The position numbers and the translations under genes are program-made. From assembly GCA_947650365.1 (NCBI GenBank), contig CANTAL010000004.1, positions 2,453,501 through 2,517,500 on the forward strand: a stretch of DNA of 64,000 bases, given 5' to 3'. Of this stretch, positions 22,338 through 33,895 are shown in pieces. Within the stretch, counting starts at the first letter, position 1, and every line of letters begins with the position of its first letter. The notes beneath the pieces are model-generated. The model did no database searches and had not been told where the DNA came from. It saw only the letters and a list, made by a program, of their open reading frames with translations. The stretch comes from Chamaelirium japonicum. Taxonomy: Eukaryota > Streptophyta > Magnoliopsida > Liliales > Melanthiaceae.

Positions 22338-23708
22338 CAATGTTTTAAATATCTGACCAAAAGGCGAACCGGTCCAAACCGGTTCAAACTATTGATTCAA
22401 CTGTTTAAAACCAATAAGAAATGTGTTTTTTAAAGTAATACTTTCTAAATTCATTAATAAAAGGTGTAAATAATTGTTTAGCAAGTCACGTCCTAAGAAT
22501 TTTTAACGATAAGCCCTGTGTTCGAAACCCAACAATTTAAATTTTCTAAATAACAATCACAGCCTAAGACCTTTCTAACTACCTCTGTAGTACGATAAAC
22601 CCAAGGCTCAAGATCTTTTAGCCTTAAGCCCCACGTTATTCTTTATTTTTTAAATATCTATTTTACCCCTTTAGTTATAGTGCTATATAGTGCCCGATAA
22701 GGATTTCGGTAATAGTGCATATTGAGTGACGGATTTCATTGTGGTGCTATAGCGATTTTCTTGTAGCAGTGATTTCCATTCGGTTGCTACAATGATATCA
22801 TAGCAGCAGCGACAGTGATTTCACTGTAGCAATCGAATTGTTATTATACTGCTCGAATTGATACTCCAGAATTACTATAGCTGCTACAATAATTTTTTGA
22901 GAATCAATTCGAGCAGTACGTAGAGTAGCAATTTGGTTGTTACAATTAAATTATTGTAACTGCTACTATGATTTCATTGTAGTAACCAAATTGCTACTTT
23001 TCTATCCGAATTAATTGTTACTCCATAATCACTATAACAGATCAAAAATCCTAGAGTACTTTCAATTCTGATCAGCATAGTATCAATTCGGTTGCTACAT
23101 TGATTTTGTTGTAGCAACTATAATGATTTCACTGTAGCAAAGTAGCAACCGAATTGTTATTCTACTGCCCGAATTGATACTCTAGAATCATAAGAGCAGA
23201 TAAAAAATCATGGAGTATCATTTTTGGTTAGTAGAGTATCAATTTGGTTGCTGCAGTGATTTTTCTTTAGCTATTACGATGGAATCATTATAGCAACTGA
23301 TTGAAATCACTGTTACAATGAAATCACTGTAGTAATCACCGTACAAACACAACTAGCATGTGGGGTAATGGAAGTGACATTTTTGTCATTTTATAAGGGC
23401 TAAAAAAGTCAACAAAAGATTAATATAAATTTAATTTTTTGGGAGCGGCTTGAGCTCAAATAAAAAACGGTGTCAGGAGTGGAGCTTAAAAGCATCTCCT
23501 GGATTTCACAAAGTCCCACCTCCCCCCCCCCCCACAAGGAAAAAATAATAATAAAAAAATAAATAAATTTTTTTTTTTATACAATTGGTTTTAATTTGTG
23601 AAATTTTTGGAACAAACCAAGTTTATTAAGAGACCAAACCGAAATATGTTCCGGTTCGACCCGATCAGACCAAACCGTATAGTCTGGTTTTCGGTTATCA
23701 AAACAATG
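22338..23708. mobile_element. hAT-like non-autonomous element, 1371 bp, with hairpin array
   Basis: Left end CAATGTTTTAAATA and right end (complement) CATTGTTTTGATAA match at 11 of 14 bases. Flanking 8-mers are GTTCAAAT (22330-22337) and GTTCAAAC (23709-23716), a hAT-size duplication with one mismatch. Both subterminal regions carry 'aaccgg' phrases in inverted order. No transposase is present. The centre holds about three tandem units of an inverted-repeat sequence. It lies just upstream of the MiAMP1-type gene. Confidence 0.7.
22735..23345. repeat. tandem array of dyad (hairpin) units
   Basis: The arm GTAGCAACCGAATTG (with variants) starts at 22826, 22979 and 23142, a spacing of about 155-160 bp. 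Each is followed by 'tactgcccgaattgatactc'-type text, and the complement of both returns within the unit (for example 22900-22945). The units can fold into hairpins with arms of about 40-45 bp. Confidence 0.75.
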
Positions 23709-23716
23709 GTTCAAAC

Positions 23717-24436
23717 CCCACCTTCCATGAAACCCTATATTGCTAGCTCTCTTGCTGTCCTTTGCCTGAGCACTGCTATTTGAGCATAGAAGGAAGGGGT
23801 GACAAACTCAGACACGATGCCGACATACATTTTGGAGCTTATGTGAGGCTGTATGTTTTGCGTTGAATATTCCCCTTTGTGCAGAAGCTATACAGGCCAT
23901 CTCCTTCCCCGCCCGCCCGCCCGCCCACCGGCCGGCCGGCCAGAAAGTGAATGCGAGCTAGAAAAGAGGCCGTGTTAAAAACTGTTTATTGGGGACTTAA
24001 AATTTTTGGGAGTAACTTCTTCAATGGTTCCACTCACACACACACACAGCGTTATTTTCATTTTGTCCAAACACAAACAAGATAAACCGATGTGACTACA
24101 TACGTCCGCGCGTTGGGTCGATTTATTCGTGGGTCAACTACCTACCCAACCCCTAGCTCCAAGTTGTTGTGTAGTACATTGGAATGAATGACAGCTAATC
24201 CAACATGGTTCGATAAGTTTGATCCGGCCAATAATTCTAAATGGAGTCTCTGCAGCCCTAAACAACAAATTATTTAAAGACAACAATAATACTTGGCTCC
24301 ATACCCAGTGAGAGCAAAGACACTCAAACAAAACATAGTCATCAGACAGCTAGCTTATTGTGATCTCTACTCCTCCTCCACTAGCTACATAGGCCGTAAC
24401 TAGCATCTAGTAGTTGTGGTGCAATACAGTTATGAC
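23717..24436. other. unassigned spacer
   Basis: No gene is recognised. It contains a short GC run built of CCCG and CCGG repeats (23908-23941), a (CA)n run near 24036, and nothing resembling an RNA gene. Confidence 0.4.
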
Positions 24437-24444
24437 ATTTTAGG

Positions 24445-25033
24445 TAGGGGTGGGACTTGGGCGGATCTGACCCGAACACGACCTGCCCAACCCGAACAAT
24501 GGACAAGCATGGGCAAAACTAGTCAAATTAAAACTTGGATGGGTTTGGACAAAAACAAATCAGCCCGATTTCAATTTGGACGGGTTTGGGCACCGATCTC
24601 CCCAACCCGAGGAACATGAGGAAGTGACACACTAAGGTTGAATGCTTTGATAGTTTTTTTTTATGGAAATCAAAGACCGCCTATTTTATGTTGAATGCTA
24701 AGAATTTGTTTGAAATATGTGAGGATATGGGTTGGACTTTATGTTTTTGTTAAGCAAATCAAAGATTTTTTTTATTCAATTCAAAAATCTGTTGGATTTC
24801 TTTTTCATCTATTTATGTGCATAAGCATTTCTAATTGGACAACCTGCCCAACCCGCTTATTATTTTGCAAATTAGGCAACCCGAGCAACCTGAGGAACTA
24901 GAATGGGCAAGCACGGGTTGGGCTTCCATGGGTTCCACGGGTTTAATGGGCAAAATTGGCAAAGGTTTGTGCAAGTCGGGTTGGGCATGGGCAGACCCTT
25001 CAACCCGCCCAACCCGCCCAAATCCCACCCCTA
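24445..25033. mobile_element. hAT-like MITE, 589 bp, TIR TAGGGGTGGGA
   Basis: The ends TAGGGGTGGGA and TCCCACCCCTA are perfect inverted repeats. Flanking 8-mers ATTTTAGG (24437-24444) and ATTTTAGC (25034-25041) differ at one base. Inner parts are rich in CCCAACCCG and its complement, as in the MITE at 1414-1908. The AT-rich middle (24640-24830) may be a secondary insertion. Confidence 0.88.
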
Positions 25034-25041
25034 ATTTTAGC

Positions 25042-26620
25042 TGAAAAATCCTCTTTTCTTTGATATTTATCCATATAGCTTTCTGAAATGTAGACTAATT
25101 GCTTATTAACCTCTTTAATATCTTCATAGTTGCATATCAACCGCTAAAAACTAGGTAATTACTTGAACAAATCAACCCCTAAGGTTTACTTGCGTCTATC
25201 TCAAGGGAAGATATTTCAGTATATTCTAGTTTATCTCCACCCATTGTTACCCAATAGTCTTTAATTAGCCACGGTCTGTCTTTAACCCGAGGTCTCAAAT
25301 GACCATTTTACCATTGATATTAGAGTTACCCAAGCTCATCTGCGCTCCATTTATCCGAATTTAAGATTTTTTGTCTAATTCTTCGAGCCCAAGCATGTAT
25401 ATAATCATCCCAGTTAAACCGTTGTGTAAAAAGCGCCAGTCAAACAATATATATATCGGGAATAATTTCCCCAAATAGACATCAATTAACATGAGGGGTT
25501 GATTTGCACATGCAACCTAGTTTTTAGGGGTCAATATATAAATATGAAGTTTTCAAGGGGCTATATACAAAAATACCTCTTTTCTCTACCAACATTTTCG
25601 AACAATAACAAAGTTTTCAAAAAAAAAATAGTTAGTGAAACAAAATAGGGACTTTGTAAGACCGATACGATCGAATCAATTATCTACAAAAACAACTAGG
25701 TTCAAAATCCAACTTCGTAAAATAAGGCAATGGTGATTATTTAGGTAGAAACAATGGCATCTATTCTACCTAGCCTATAGCCATAACCATAATCATCAAG
25801 CCATGCCTTTTTAACTTTGGGTCTGCTTTATGAATCCTTCCGTTGGATATTTTACTTGCAAAACATAAAACAATTAGGGTTTCAAATGGCTATAGTAAAG
25901 ATATTCAAACTTAATCTAACAACAAAATTCTTGCAACAATACAAAATGGAAAATTTTTATCAATTTATTAATTGTAATTATATTATGGTTGAATTTAAAA
26001 TATCCAGGATCAATTGTCATTCATTGATGAGGAGGGGCATAATTAATATGCTGGGGGTCGACAATATTCTCGATATAGTTTTGCCGATCGGCTTCTCTAG
26101 TAAGGCGGCGGGTTCAAAATCCTTCTAAGCTCAAATTCGTGAGTTGGAAAAATCGGGAGCTTCGAAGTCTTGAGACCCAGGGGTCTTTTGTTCTTCTTGC
26201 TAGACCTTCTGGGCTACTCATGTTTGACCGTGTTGATCAGCCTTTTGGGTGTCTAGTGCCTCTTAGGCACATTTTTATATTTTACACTTTGATCATAAAC
26301 TGGTAGGTGTAAAGATCGAAACCCCCCCCCCCATCCACTAAGAGGGATTTTTTTTAAAAATAAAATATAATTCTATAATAATTTCAATGAAGAATTTTAT
26401 GTTGATGTTGTAAATATTATGTAGTACTATAATTTAATTTTGCTGTAGGTAAATAAAAGTAGACCTACACATGTCATCGTCTGATGAAGAGTACAAAATG
26501 CTTTCGAGAGGAGAAATTATTGGAGAGAAAGCAGTGGTTATACTCAACAAAGAGATGACATGGTTATCCGAAAGCAGGAATGTTGATAATGGAATCACAA
26601 TAATGCTAGAGATCAGCCTT
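25042..26620. other. AT-rich spacer without recognised features
   Basis: No coding similarity, RNA gene or element boundary was found. The 103-codon ORF at 25817-26128 is AT-rich, lacks any familiar motif and is probably chance. A C9 run stands at 26323. Confidence 0.4.
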
Positions 26621-26629
26621 AAGCATAGC

Positions 26630-26968
26630 TAGAATATCAGTAGTAATGTACATATCTGATTACATAGCCATGTTTAAAACCATGAGATAGCTCCCAAGGG
26701 TCCTCATACATTTCCTTCGCAAGACTGATAAACTCCTCAAAGAGGGCTTACTAAAGTCAGGTAAAGCTTCTCCGACAAGATTCACTAAGGATGCGTTAGC
26801 AGCTAAGTATTGACTGCCTGGCAAGCATGTGGGAAGAAACAGGTTCAAGATGATGACAAGGACAACGAAAATATAACCGATTGACAGTTGTATAATCTTC
26901 TCCGGAAACGACTCTGCAATTCGAAAATCAAATAAGGCAATGAAGTGAGGAAGATAACAGAATGACAA
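26630..26968 (-). pseudogene. fragment of an unrecognised protein-coding gene
   Basis: Two adjoining minus-strand frames look like real protein: 'GSQYLAANASLVNLVGEA' in the frame of 26660-26968, then, after one apparent base deletion near 26736, 'FISLAKEMYEDPWELSHG' and 'FKHGYVIRY' ending at a stop near 26633. The upstream part of the frame includes a possible intron (GT at about 26861, AG at about 26816). I do not recognise the family. The frameshift and lack of further exons suggest a dead fragment. Whether it is a host gene or an element gene is open. Confidence 0.35.
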
Positions 26969-27058
26969 CTTGTCAACAGTTGTACCTTTGACCAGATCTC
27001 AAGAACGATTAACTATTTTGACCACCGAAGCCTATCAATAGATGGCTAAGGCTTCATT

Positions 27059-27498
27059 TGAGGGGGACGATCCGGAGATGATGGAAATAATTGTATGAGA
27101 ATAGAGTAAGTGTGAGAAAAGAGAATAGAGTGTTCTAGTGAGAAAAGGGAGAAGAGAGAGTAGTGATACTCTTAGATTCGGAGGTTTGATAGTTTTTACT
27201 CCTGAATATTTAGTGGATTTCATCTGCTTGCTGCCCGTTGTTTTTTCCTCTTTCGTCTAGAGAGGGTTTTCACGTAAAAATCTTTGTATTGTGTGATATT
27301 CTCTGATTGTTTTTTCGATAACGTTTATTTGAATATTCGATCATCTCATTGATCATCTTTAGGTTGATCATTCATAATCTAAACTAATATCAACCATCTG
27401 ATAGCTTCGTCTAGTTTAATCTTGAGTTTCGCGATTGATCTGGCTTAAAGCACCAGATCCTTTCAAGCTAGACCATTGATTCAAAAATTGAACCAACA
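27059..27498 (+). repeat. putative gypsy 5' LTR
   Basis: The block begins TGAGGGGGACGATCC and ends AACCAACA immediately before a TGGCGCCG-type PBS (27500-27508). Its length of about 440 bp is plausible. The start is a guess, since no matching second LTR or target duplication was found. Confidence 0.4.
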
Positions 27499-27499
27499 A

Positions 27500-27517
27500 T
27501 GGCGCCGCTTATAGGAT
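27500..27517 (+). other. gypsy primer-binding site
   Basis: TGGCGCCGCTTATAGGAT resembles the TGGCGCCGTCTATGGGAA-type PBS of plant gypsy elements, one base after the putative LTR end. Confidence 0.5.
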
Positions 27518-27655
27518 GTCTTCGAGACAGCTTATCTTCTAATTTTTGATTGAGCTAGTTTCTGACAAGATTCCACCTGAATCTTGAAGATCTTTGGTAT
27601 TCTGATCGGATAAATCCTCGACAACTTTTATTCTTTGATCACCTGCTTAAATCAT

Positions 27656-27925
27656 GCCTAGAAGGACCGCTGGAGCTGGAACAGGAGATGTCACTTCACA
27701 GATTGAAGACACAATCTAGGAACAAGTTTCTAAACAAGCCTAGCATCTAGAATAGGAACCGTTCATTACGAACAAAACTAAGGAGACTCTCGAGCAAAAT
27801 ATTGATCGGTTCATGAATCTGGTCATTACTGCTTTAAAAAATCAAACACAGAAAATTACAGTGTTACAAGAAGAAATGGGCTATAACTTAAGCAAACGAA
27901 CTCGGAATCGAGTTCCGTCTATATC
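27656..27925 (+). pseudogene. start of a gypsy gag, decayed
   Basis: Downstream of the PBS an ATG opens 'MPRRTAGAGTGDVTSQIED', followed by in-frame stops and by 'FMNLVITALKNQTQKI', a typical coiled N-terminal gag region. The stops rule out a product. Confidence 0.45.
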
Positions 27926-28620
27926 TACGGTTTCGTGCTGACACAACGAACCAAATGACACTAAAAAGTCCTAAAACCAAAGAGAATTTAGTAAAATGCC
28001 ATTGTAACACTAAAAGAACCCTAACTTGAAATATATGCATCCAAATCCAAATCCGTCAACGACCCCATGCTCACACCATCAAACCCAACCTCTGACCATA
28101 AAATACTGATATAAACTGCATGTTATTCCTGGACACATTCACACTCAAGGCCACCCCAAGAGGAAAATACCACTTTCATTCAATCAGGTAAGGGGACCTT
28201 GCCCATGTAATCCTTAAAATTATTTTCTATAAGAGTATATGGATATTCCATAAAAAATGTGTATTGTCTTGTGAATATGGAGGGATTGACCATCTGAGGA
28301 TTGGGGCTAGCCCAATTAGCCCAGGGTGTGATATATGCCTAAACTAAGACCTTGGGTGTAGAGCTGCCCCGACTATGGCTAAAACGACTCTTGGAAGATC
28401 AGTAGTTCTGTACTTAAAGAATGAACGCTAGACCATGTAGTTGTCCCGAATTTTTATTAGAAATAAATGAATGAAAAGGGTTGTATTGTTCCAATGTCTC
28501 TACTCACTTTTCCTTATTATAAGTCTATGATTTAGAGATTAAATTCTTAGATGACTTCCTAGATAAAATTTTCATGGAATAAGAAATTCTAACCTAGATT
28601 TGTGTGGTGTTCCAAAAAAT
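27926..28620. other. unassigned stretch inside the gypsy region
   Basis: No gag similarity could be read in any frame and no boundary is visible. It may be a foreign insertion or strongly decayed gag. Confidence 0.25.
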
Positions 28621-28639
28621 TTTGGGCGATAATGGAGTG

Positions 28640-29560
28640 ATCGTTCCCAAGAGAACCAGGTAGGAGCCTTTGGGGCCCTACAACAGTTACTAGAGAAGAT
28701 GAACCAATCCTAAAATGAGCAGGGTATCCCTCGCAAGGGACAACTAATAAAGGAATATAAGGGACTCCAACCCTCGATATTCAACGGAGACCATGACCCA
28801 TTGGCTGCCGATAGGTGGCTCAAACAAGTTGGGAAGGTACTCGACGTACTAAAAGTAGAAGGGGAGTAGAGAGTCACCTTGGTCTCATTAATGTGTGGGA
28901 TTCTATCAAAAGGACCCAACAAAAAATATGGTGGGAGAAATTCACAATGATTTATTTAGAGAAGTACTTGATCAGAATCTGGCCGTGATAAAATGACCTC
29001 TGAATTTATGATTCTGATACAATGCAAGCTCACCGTTACTCAATACAAGACAACATTTACTGAACTATCTCGTTTCACTGAGTACCTTATTGCCACCGAA
29101 GAATTAAAGACCAAGAGGTTTGAACATGCAAGGTTTAAACCCTCACATCTAAACTCGATTAGCAATGCTCCATATTCGTAACTATGGAGAGTTTGGGCAC
29201 ACCTACCACTCAAGTCGAGGAGCGAGAATAAGAGGAGGACACTCACAAAATCATATATATAACGAAACAAGTCTAATAGAGAGGGCATTCCTCGGGAAGC
29301 AAATAAGAGGCTGAAAATGCAAGAGCCTCAACAATGGACGGGCACTACTCCCCAACCTTCCGTACGTACCTCGGGCGTCTTTCAAATGTGGATCATCTGA
29401 CCACATCATATGCACAAAGGCACACAGTCACTGTAGTCAAGACCCGCTCTCCCTCTGACATGCTTTACCCACTACTCGGCTAGGGAAGGAAACTCCCTGG
29501 AGGTCTTTCGCTCTAGAACCTCAGCAAGATGAGGAATCTAATGTTGTAGTCCAAGGTATG
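28640..29560 (+). pseudogene. gypsy gag remnant
   Basis: The short ORF 28993-29181 carries 'LTVTQYKTTFTELSRF' and 'ELKTKRFEHA', the typical second half of the retrotransposon gag domain. The first half is readable only in other frames from about 28780. A cysteine-rich knuckle may be present near 29390 but is scrambled. Confidence 0.6.
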
Positions 29561-29799
29561 AAAGCTTAAGTCTATTTACTTTGTTTAAACATAATAGAAA
29601 ATAATTACGCACATGTTTTATGCTAGGTTTCATACCAATATTTGGAAATATGGCTTGAGTTATACTCGAACCGGCCGGGATCCATGGATTCTTATATATA
29701 TCTCAGTCCAATCGGCAAAGGCCTTACAATTAAAAACTGAACCATTAGGCTATACACTCCGCATTACTACCCCATTGAGTGACACTACAAAATCCAACT

Positions 29800-30090
29800 A
29801 AGTATGTATTCTCAGAATCGGTAATAGGGAGTTGAAGGCCAACCTAATACTCCTACATCTAGAGGAATTAAACATATTGCTTGGGATGGATTGGCTATCA
29901 GCCCATCGAGCGATAATAGATTGTTACAAAAAGAAAGTAACCTTCTACCCTCCAGGGGAAAAGGAATTCCATTTTCATAGAGAAAGGATATGGAACCGTT
30001 ATCCATCACTACACGAATGGGCCAAACTCAACCATCTGACAGGGGAGGTGGTAAAGGGTAAATCCTACTCCTAAGACCATCCCTATTGTG
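29800..30090 (+). pseudogene. gypsy aspartic protease C-terminal part
   Basis: The ORF 29832-30074 includes 'LLGMDWLSAHRAIIDCYKK', the conserved tail of chromovirus/Tekay-type protease, and then the linker to RT. The active-site DSG portion was not found upstream. Confidence 0.75.
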
Positions 30091-30660
30091 GAAGAATTTC
30101 CGCTAGTCTTTCCTGAAGATCTTATGGGACTTCCCCTTCAACGGGAACTAGATTTCGTACTTAAACTAGTGCCAGGAACTACTCCGATATCCATTGCACC
30201 ATATAGGATGGTACCCATAGATCGAGTTAAACGAACTCAAGAAACAATTGGATGGACTATTAGACAAAGGGTTCATCAAGCAGAGTACTATTTGTGTACG
30301 TAGAGGAAGGATGGGTCCAAACAAATGTGTCTTGACTATCCGATGGTCAAACAAGTCACCATCAAAAACAAGTATCTGCTGGTACGAATTGAAGATTTAT
30401 TCGATCAACTTAATGGAACCAAGTACTTCTCAAAGATTGATATGAGAGCAGGGTACCACCAACTCCGAATCAAGGAGGAAGATATCCCTAATACGGCCTT
30501 CAGAACGAGATATGGACATTTTGAATTCCGTGTGATGACATTTGGCCTGACCAACGCTTCTGTAGCTTTCATGAAGACAACGAAGGTGAATTTTCTGGGT
30601 CACGTAGTATCTGGGGAAGGTATCACTAGGATCCTTCTATGGTTAATTCAAACCTAAAAT
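30091..30660 (+). pseudogene. gypsy reverse transcriptase remnant
   Basis: It reads '[15 protein letters not shown]', 'PYRM', '[10 protein letters not shown]', then (frame 30325-30657) '[20 protein letters not shown]', '[19 protein letters not shown]'. It then jumps directly to '[13 protein letters not shown]', so the segment with the catalytic YxDD box is deleted. RT is broken by at least two frameshifts. Confidence 0.82.
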
Positions 30661-31100
30661 GGAAAAAACACAAGAACATCACTGAGATAAGAGGCTTCGA
30701 TCTGATAGTACAAAAAGATGGTCACCGATCATTTCGAAGTCACCTCGGAGTATAACCATCCATGTATAAGGGCATGTTAGAGGCAAAATTGGCAAACACA
30801 AAAATCTTTAAACTTTGAGAAAAACTCGAAGTTGGTGTGACAATGGAGGCATGGAGTATCAGTACAGATCGAGGGATATGGTTTCATGAGAGATTGACAG
30901 TCACTGATGTCTCGCATTTAAGGGAATACATAATGGTATAAGTCCATCGATCCGAGTTTGCAATCCAACCAGGAGGAAATAAGATGTACCAAAACTTTAA
31001 GAGACAATTTTGGTGGAGTGGACTGAATAAAGACATAGTGCAGTATGTGTCAAAGTGCATCATTTTCTAGAAAGTTAAAGCTGACCTCTAGAGGCCTCCG
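30661..31100 (+). pseudogene. gypsy RNase H/integrase remnant
   Basis: The only firm match is the integrase zinc-binding region near 30940-31080: 'GGNKMYQNFKRQFWWSG' and 'DIVQYVSKCIIF', equivalent to the HHCC finger of chromoviral integrase. The rest is unreadable. Confidence 0.65.
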
Positions 31101-31104
31101 AACT

Positions 31105-32190
31105 TATGCAATATCACGGTGTGCTGGGTTACTCGGCCAGCGTTACATCAGTATGCCACTCCTACAGGCCATCCACATCCTTAATAAGATGGGTGGGTTC
31201 CTTGGTTTGACCTAGATCGCATTAAGTCTAAGAACCTGTGATCAACAGTTTGTTTGCTGATTGATCTGGTCGTTCTACAAAAATGATTGGAGGTGCATTA
31301 TAACAAGTTAACCTGGATGGAACCACGACATGTGACCATTCAAGTTCTGATGGTGCTTCCCACTACTCGAGTTGAGTCACGACATCAATACTGGAGGGAC
31401 AATGTAACTACCACTAAGGAGTAGAGAGAAAGGGTATTCGAGGGAGTATAGTAAGTCTGGGGGAATTGGAGAGCAGTACGTGTCACACTATGGGTGCTAC
31501 ACATGTTAACCGAGCTCAAAGGACTAGCGGCCGGTACACTCGGGGAGTGTGTTAGTCGAGTTCGGTTGAAACCATGAACCCTAGCCCTAAAGGTTCCACC
31601 CTATCCATAGTTTGTTAAAAACTATAATCTTCATCTAACTTTTGGATCACTAGCATGGAATGAAATATGGGTGCCAGGTGGAGTCCGAGAAACCCTAGTA
31701 TGACTAGTCACTCAGAGATCTCACCTCGGCAATTCGGGTTTCATGTGTGGTATGATGGTCTTCACAGAGTCATCTTCCTCATTCCTGTCATCCACCATTA
31801 CAGGTGTGTGTGTGTGTGTGTGTTTGTCCAATGCACCCAAGGCAATCATCATCAAAGGCCTTAGATCCGATGCCAAGAACCTTGGATACGAGATGATCCT
31901 TCATGGTTAAATGATCCACATGCAGGTGATGAATTCTTAAACCCTAATATGTAGACCGTGTGGATCTACATATATGAATTATTTATTCATGTTATAATCT
32001 AGCGTAGAATTTGATTTTGCATCATGCTAGTTCAATCTAATTCGCTAGATTACCGATTAGGGTATTTTATAGCATATAATCCGTTTTATACACATAGATA
32101 GGTTTGTATATCAGATGAAACATGCACCATTCATTTCCACAAATTTTGATTTGCCACTATTCTGATCCGCCACCTGATCCAGTTTCCAAC
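31105..32190 (+). repeat. copia-type LTR fragment (family K)
   Basis: The stretch with 'gggttactcggccagcg', 'catccacatcc' and 'tggtttgacct' recurs at 34900-35200 and at 42540-42850 in the same order. It resembles, more distantly, the copia B LTR. The gypsy integrase remnant is cut by it near 31105. A (GT)n run stands at 31804-31822. The stretch 31900-32190 is AT-rich and unassigned. Confidence 0.5.
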
Positions 32191-32194
32191 ATAT

Positions 32195-32726
32195 TTGGTA
32201 TGCAAGATGAATAAGCCGATGTACCGTTTAAAACAGTTACCGGAAATGGAAGAAGCACTTCAATTGGTTTATGTTGGGGCTGAAGTATAGGAAAAGCCAC
32301 TATAATCATTGTGTATTTTTGAAGGCTAAGTGATGGGATCTTAATCTACTTGCTCTTGTAAGTTGATGACATGCTTATCGCATCTAAGTGCTCAATTGGC
32401 GAAGGAATTCGAGATGAATGACGATGACAAGGCGAAGAAGATATTTGACATGAAGATTGCTAGAGACAAGGTGAAGGGAACAATTTATTTATATCAAAAG
32501 AGATATTTAGAGAATGTACTATAGCATTTTGGTATGTATGACAACTCAAAATATGTAGGTATGCCATTAGACCCTCATTTTATGCTTAGTGCTACGATAT
32601 CTCCTAGCACGGATGAGGAATAAGAGTACATGGCCACTCTTCCAAAGCTCATGTTCTGTTTGAAAGTTTAATTGGAAGCGTGATGAATGCAATTTTTTGT
32701 AGGAGAATTGATATTCCGTCAGCACG
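32195..32726 (+). pseudogene. copia element D: RT remnant
   Basis: Plus-strand text: 'MNKPMYRLKQ' (from YGLKQ), 'LAKEFEMNDDDKAKKIF', 'IARDKVKGTIYLYQKRYLE', 'HFGMYDNSKYVGMPL', 'LSATISPSTDEE', and 'RRIDIPSA'. It covers the RT thumb to the RNase H entry. Stops are numerous. It is interrupted at 32727 by Cassandra array 2 and resumes at 34231. Confidence 0.8.
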
Positions 32727-32731
32727 GTGAG

Positions 32732-33066
32732 TGTGACGACCAAAAGCCAATAGCCAAGAGCCAAAAGTCAAGACTCTTGAGGCTGGGATGCCAAGATGGA
32801 TGAGAAAAGGTGAGGTAAGGTATACAAGGCCGTAAGTTAGTTCCACATCACCTGGAGAGAAGGAGATCCTAAACTACTTATATAATTTTCCCTCCCAAAC
32901 ATAGAAGATGCAATTTAAAATCGTGCGTCTCTATGGATTTCGTAAGAACTCCGTAGTTAAGCGTGCTCGGGCAAGAGTAATACCAGGATGAGTGACCCCC
33001 AGGGAAGTTCTCGTGCAAGCATGGGCAAAGTGAACAATATCTTGTGTGTTTGAGGCGGATGCTACA
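32732..33066 (+). repeat. Cassandra LTR 1 of array 2
   Basis: It begins TGTGACGACC and ends GATGCTACA. The 5S-like segment is 32925-33018. The following PBS is TGATATCAGAG, one change from TGGTATCAGAG. The internal domain ends AAGGGGGGTGGAT. Confidence 0.88.
32925..33018 (+). ncRNA. 5S rRNA-derived segment, array 2 LTR 1
   Basis: AGTTAAGCGTGCTCGGGC is the closest A box to plant 5S in the window. The C box has lost some bases (GTGACCCCCAGGGAAG). Confidence 0.78.
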
Positions 33067-33147
33067 AAATGATATCAGAGTCGGTTCTCCTAGCAATGGG
33101 GGGGTTTAACCCTACATGAGGATGTGTAGCCCTTAAGGGGGGTGGAT

Positions 33148-33483
33148 TGTGATGACTAAGGGCCAATAGCCAAGGGCTAAAAGCCAAGACTCCTGAGGAT
33201 AGGATGCCAAGATGGATGAGGTGAGATGAGGTGAGGTGTACAAGGCCTCGAGTTAGTCCCACATCACTTAGAGAGAAGGAGATCCTGAGCTGCTTATATA
33301 ATTTTCCCTCCCAAACATAGAATATGTGTTTTAAAACTGTGCATCACTACGGATTTCATAAGAACTCCGTAGTTAAGCGTGTTCACGCGAAAGTAGTACC
33401 AAGATGGGTGATCCCTTGGGAAGTTCTCGTGTGGGTACAGGCAAAGCGGTATCATATCTTGGGTGTTTCAGGCGGATGTTACA
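33148..33483 (+). repeat. Cassandra LTR 2 of array 2
   Basis: It begins TGTGATGAC and ends GATGTTACA. The 5S-like segment is 33341-33434. It is followed almost directly by LTR 3. Confidence 0.88.
33341..33434 (+). ncRNA. 5S rRNA-derived segment, array 2 LTR 2
   Basis: It contains AGAACTCCGTAGTTAAGCGT and AAGTAGTACCAAGATGGGTG, in 5S order, with changes in the intermediate element. Confidence 0.75.
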
Positions 33484-33489
33484 AAATAT

Positions 33490-33813
33490 TGTAATGGCCA
33501 AGATCCAATAGGCTAAGAGCCAAGACTCCTGAGGTTGTGATGCCAAGATGGATGAGGTGAGGTGAGGTGTACAAGGCCATGAGTTAGCCCCACATCACCT
33601 GGAGAGAATGCGATCCTGAGCTGCTTATATAATTCCCCTCCCAAATATAGAAGACGCATTTTAAAACTGTGTACCGCTACAGATTTCGTAAGAACTATGT
33701 AGTTAAGCATGCTTGGGCGAGAGTAGTGCTAGGATAGGTGACTTCCATAGGAAGTTCTCGTGCGGGCATGGGCAAAGCGGATAGTATCTTGTGTGTTTGG
33801 GGCGGATGTTACA
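33490..33813 (+). repeat. Cassandra LTR 3 of array 2
   Basis: It begins TGTAATGGCC and ends GATGTTACA. The 5S-like segment is 33671-33764. It is followed by an intact PBS TGGTATCAGAGC (33817-33828) and a polypurine tract ending at 33895. Confidence 0.88.
33671..33764 (+). ncRNA. 5S rRNA-derived segment, array 2 LTR 3
   Basis: AGTTAAGCATGCTTGGGCGA and GAGTAGTGCTAGGATAGGTG match plant 5S closely. The C box is altered (ACTTCCATAGGAAG). Confidence 0.77.
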
Positions 33814-33895
33814 AAATGGTATCAGAGCCGGTTCTCCTCGGGATGGGGGGGGTCTAACTCTATACGAGGATGTGTAGCTCTCAAGGGGGGTGGAT

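Noticed and set aside
22741..22766. CACTA right end (TTTTCTTGTAGCAGTG)
   Set aside because: It resembles a CACTA terminus with two extra bases, but there is no partner end or subterminal repeat and it lies inside the hAT-like element. The GTAGCA word is part of the local hairpin repeats.
23717..23785. Short signal-peptide-like ORF (MKPYIASSLAVLCLSTAI)
   Set aside because: It ends after 18 codons, no exon continues it, and it adjoins the MITE edge, so it is probably chance.
25817..26128. 103-codon ORF in the AT-rich spacer
   Set aside because: Composition follows the AT-rich DNA, with no motif, no homologous copy in the window and no promoter evidence.
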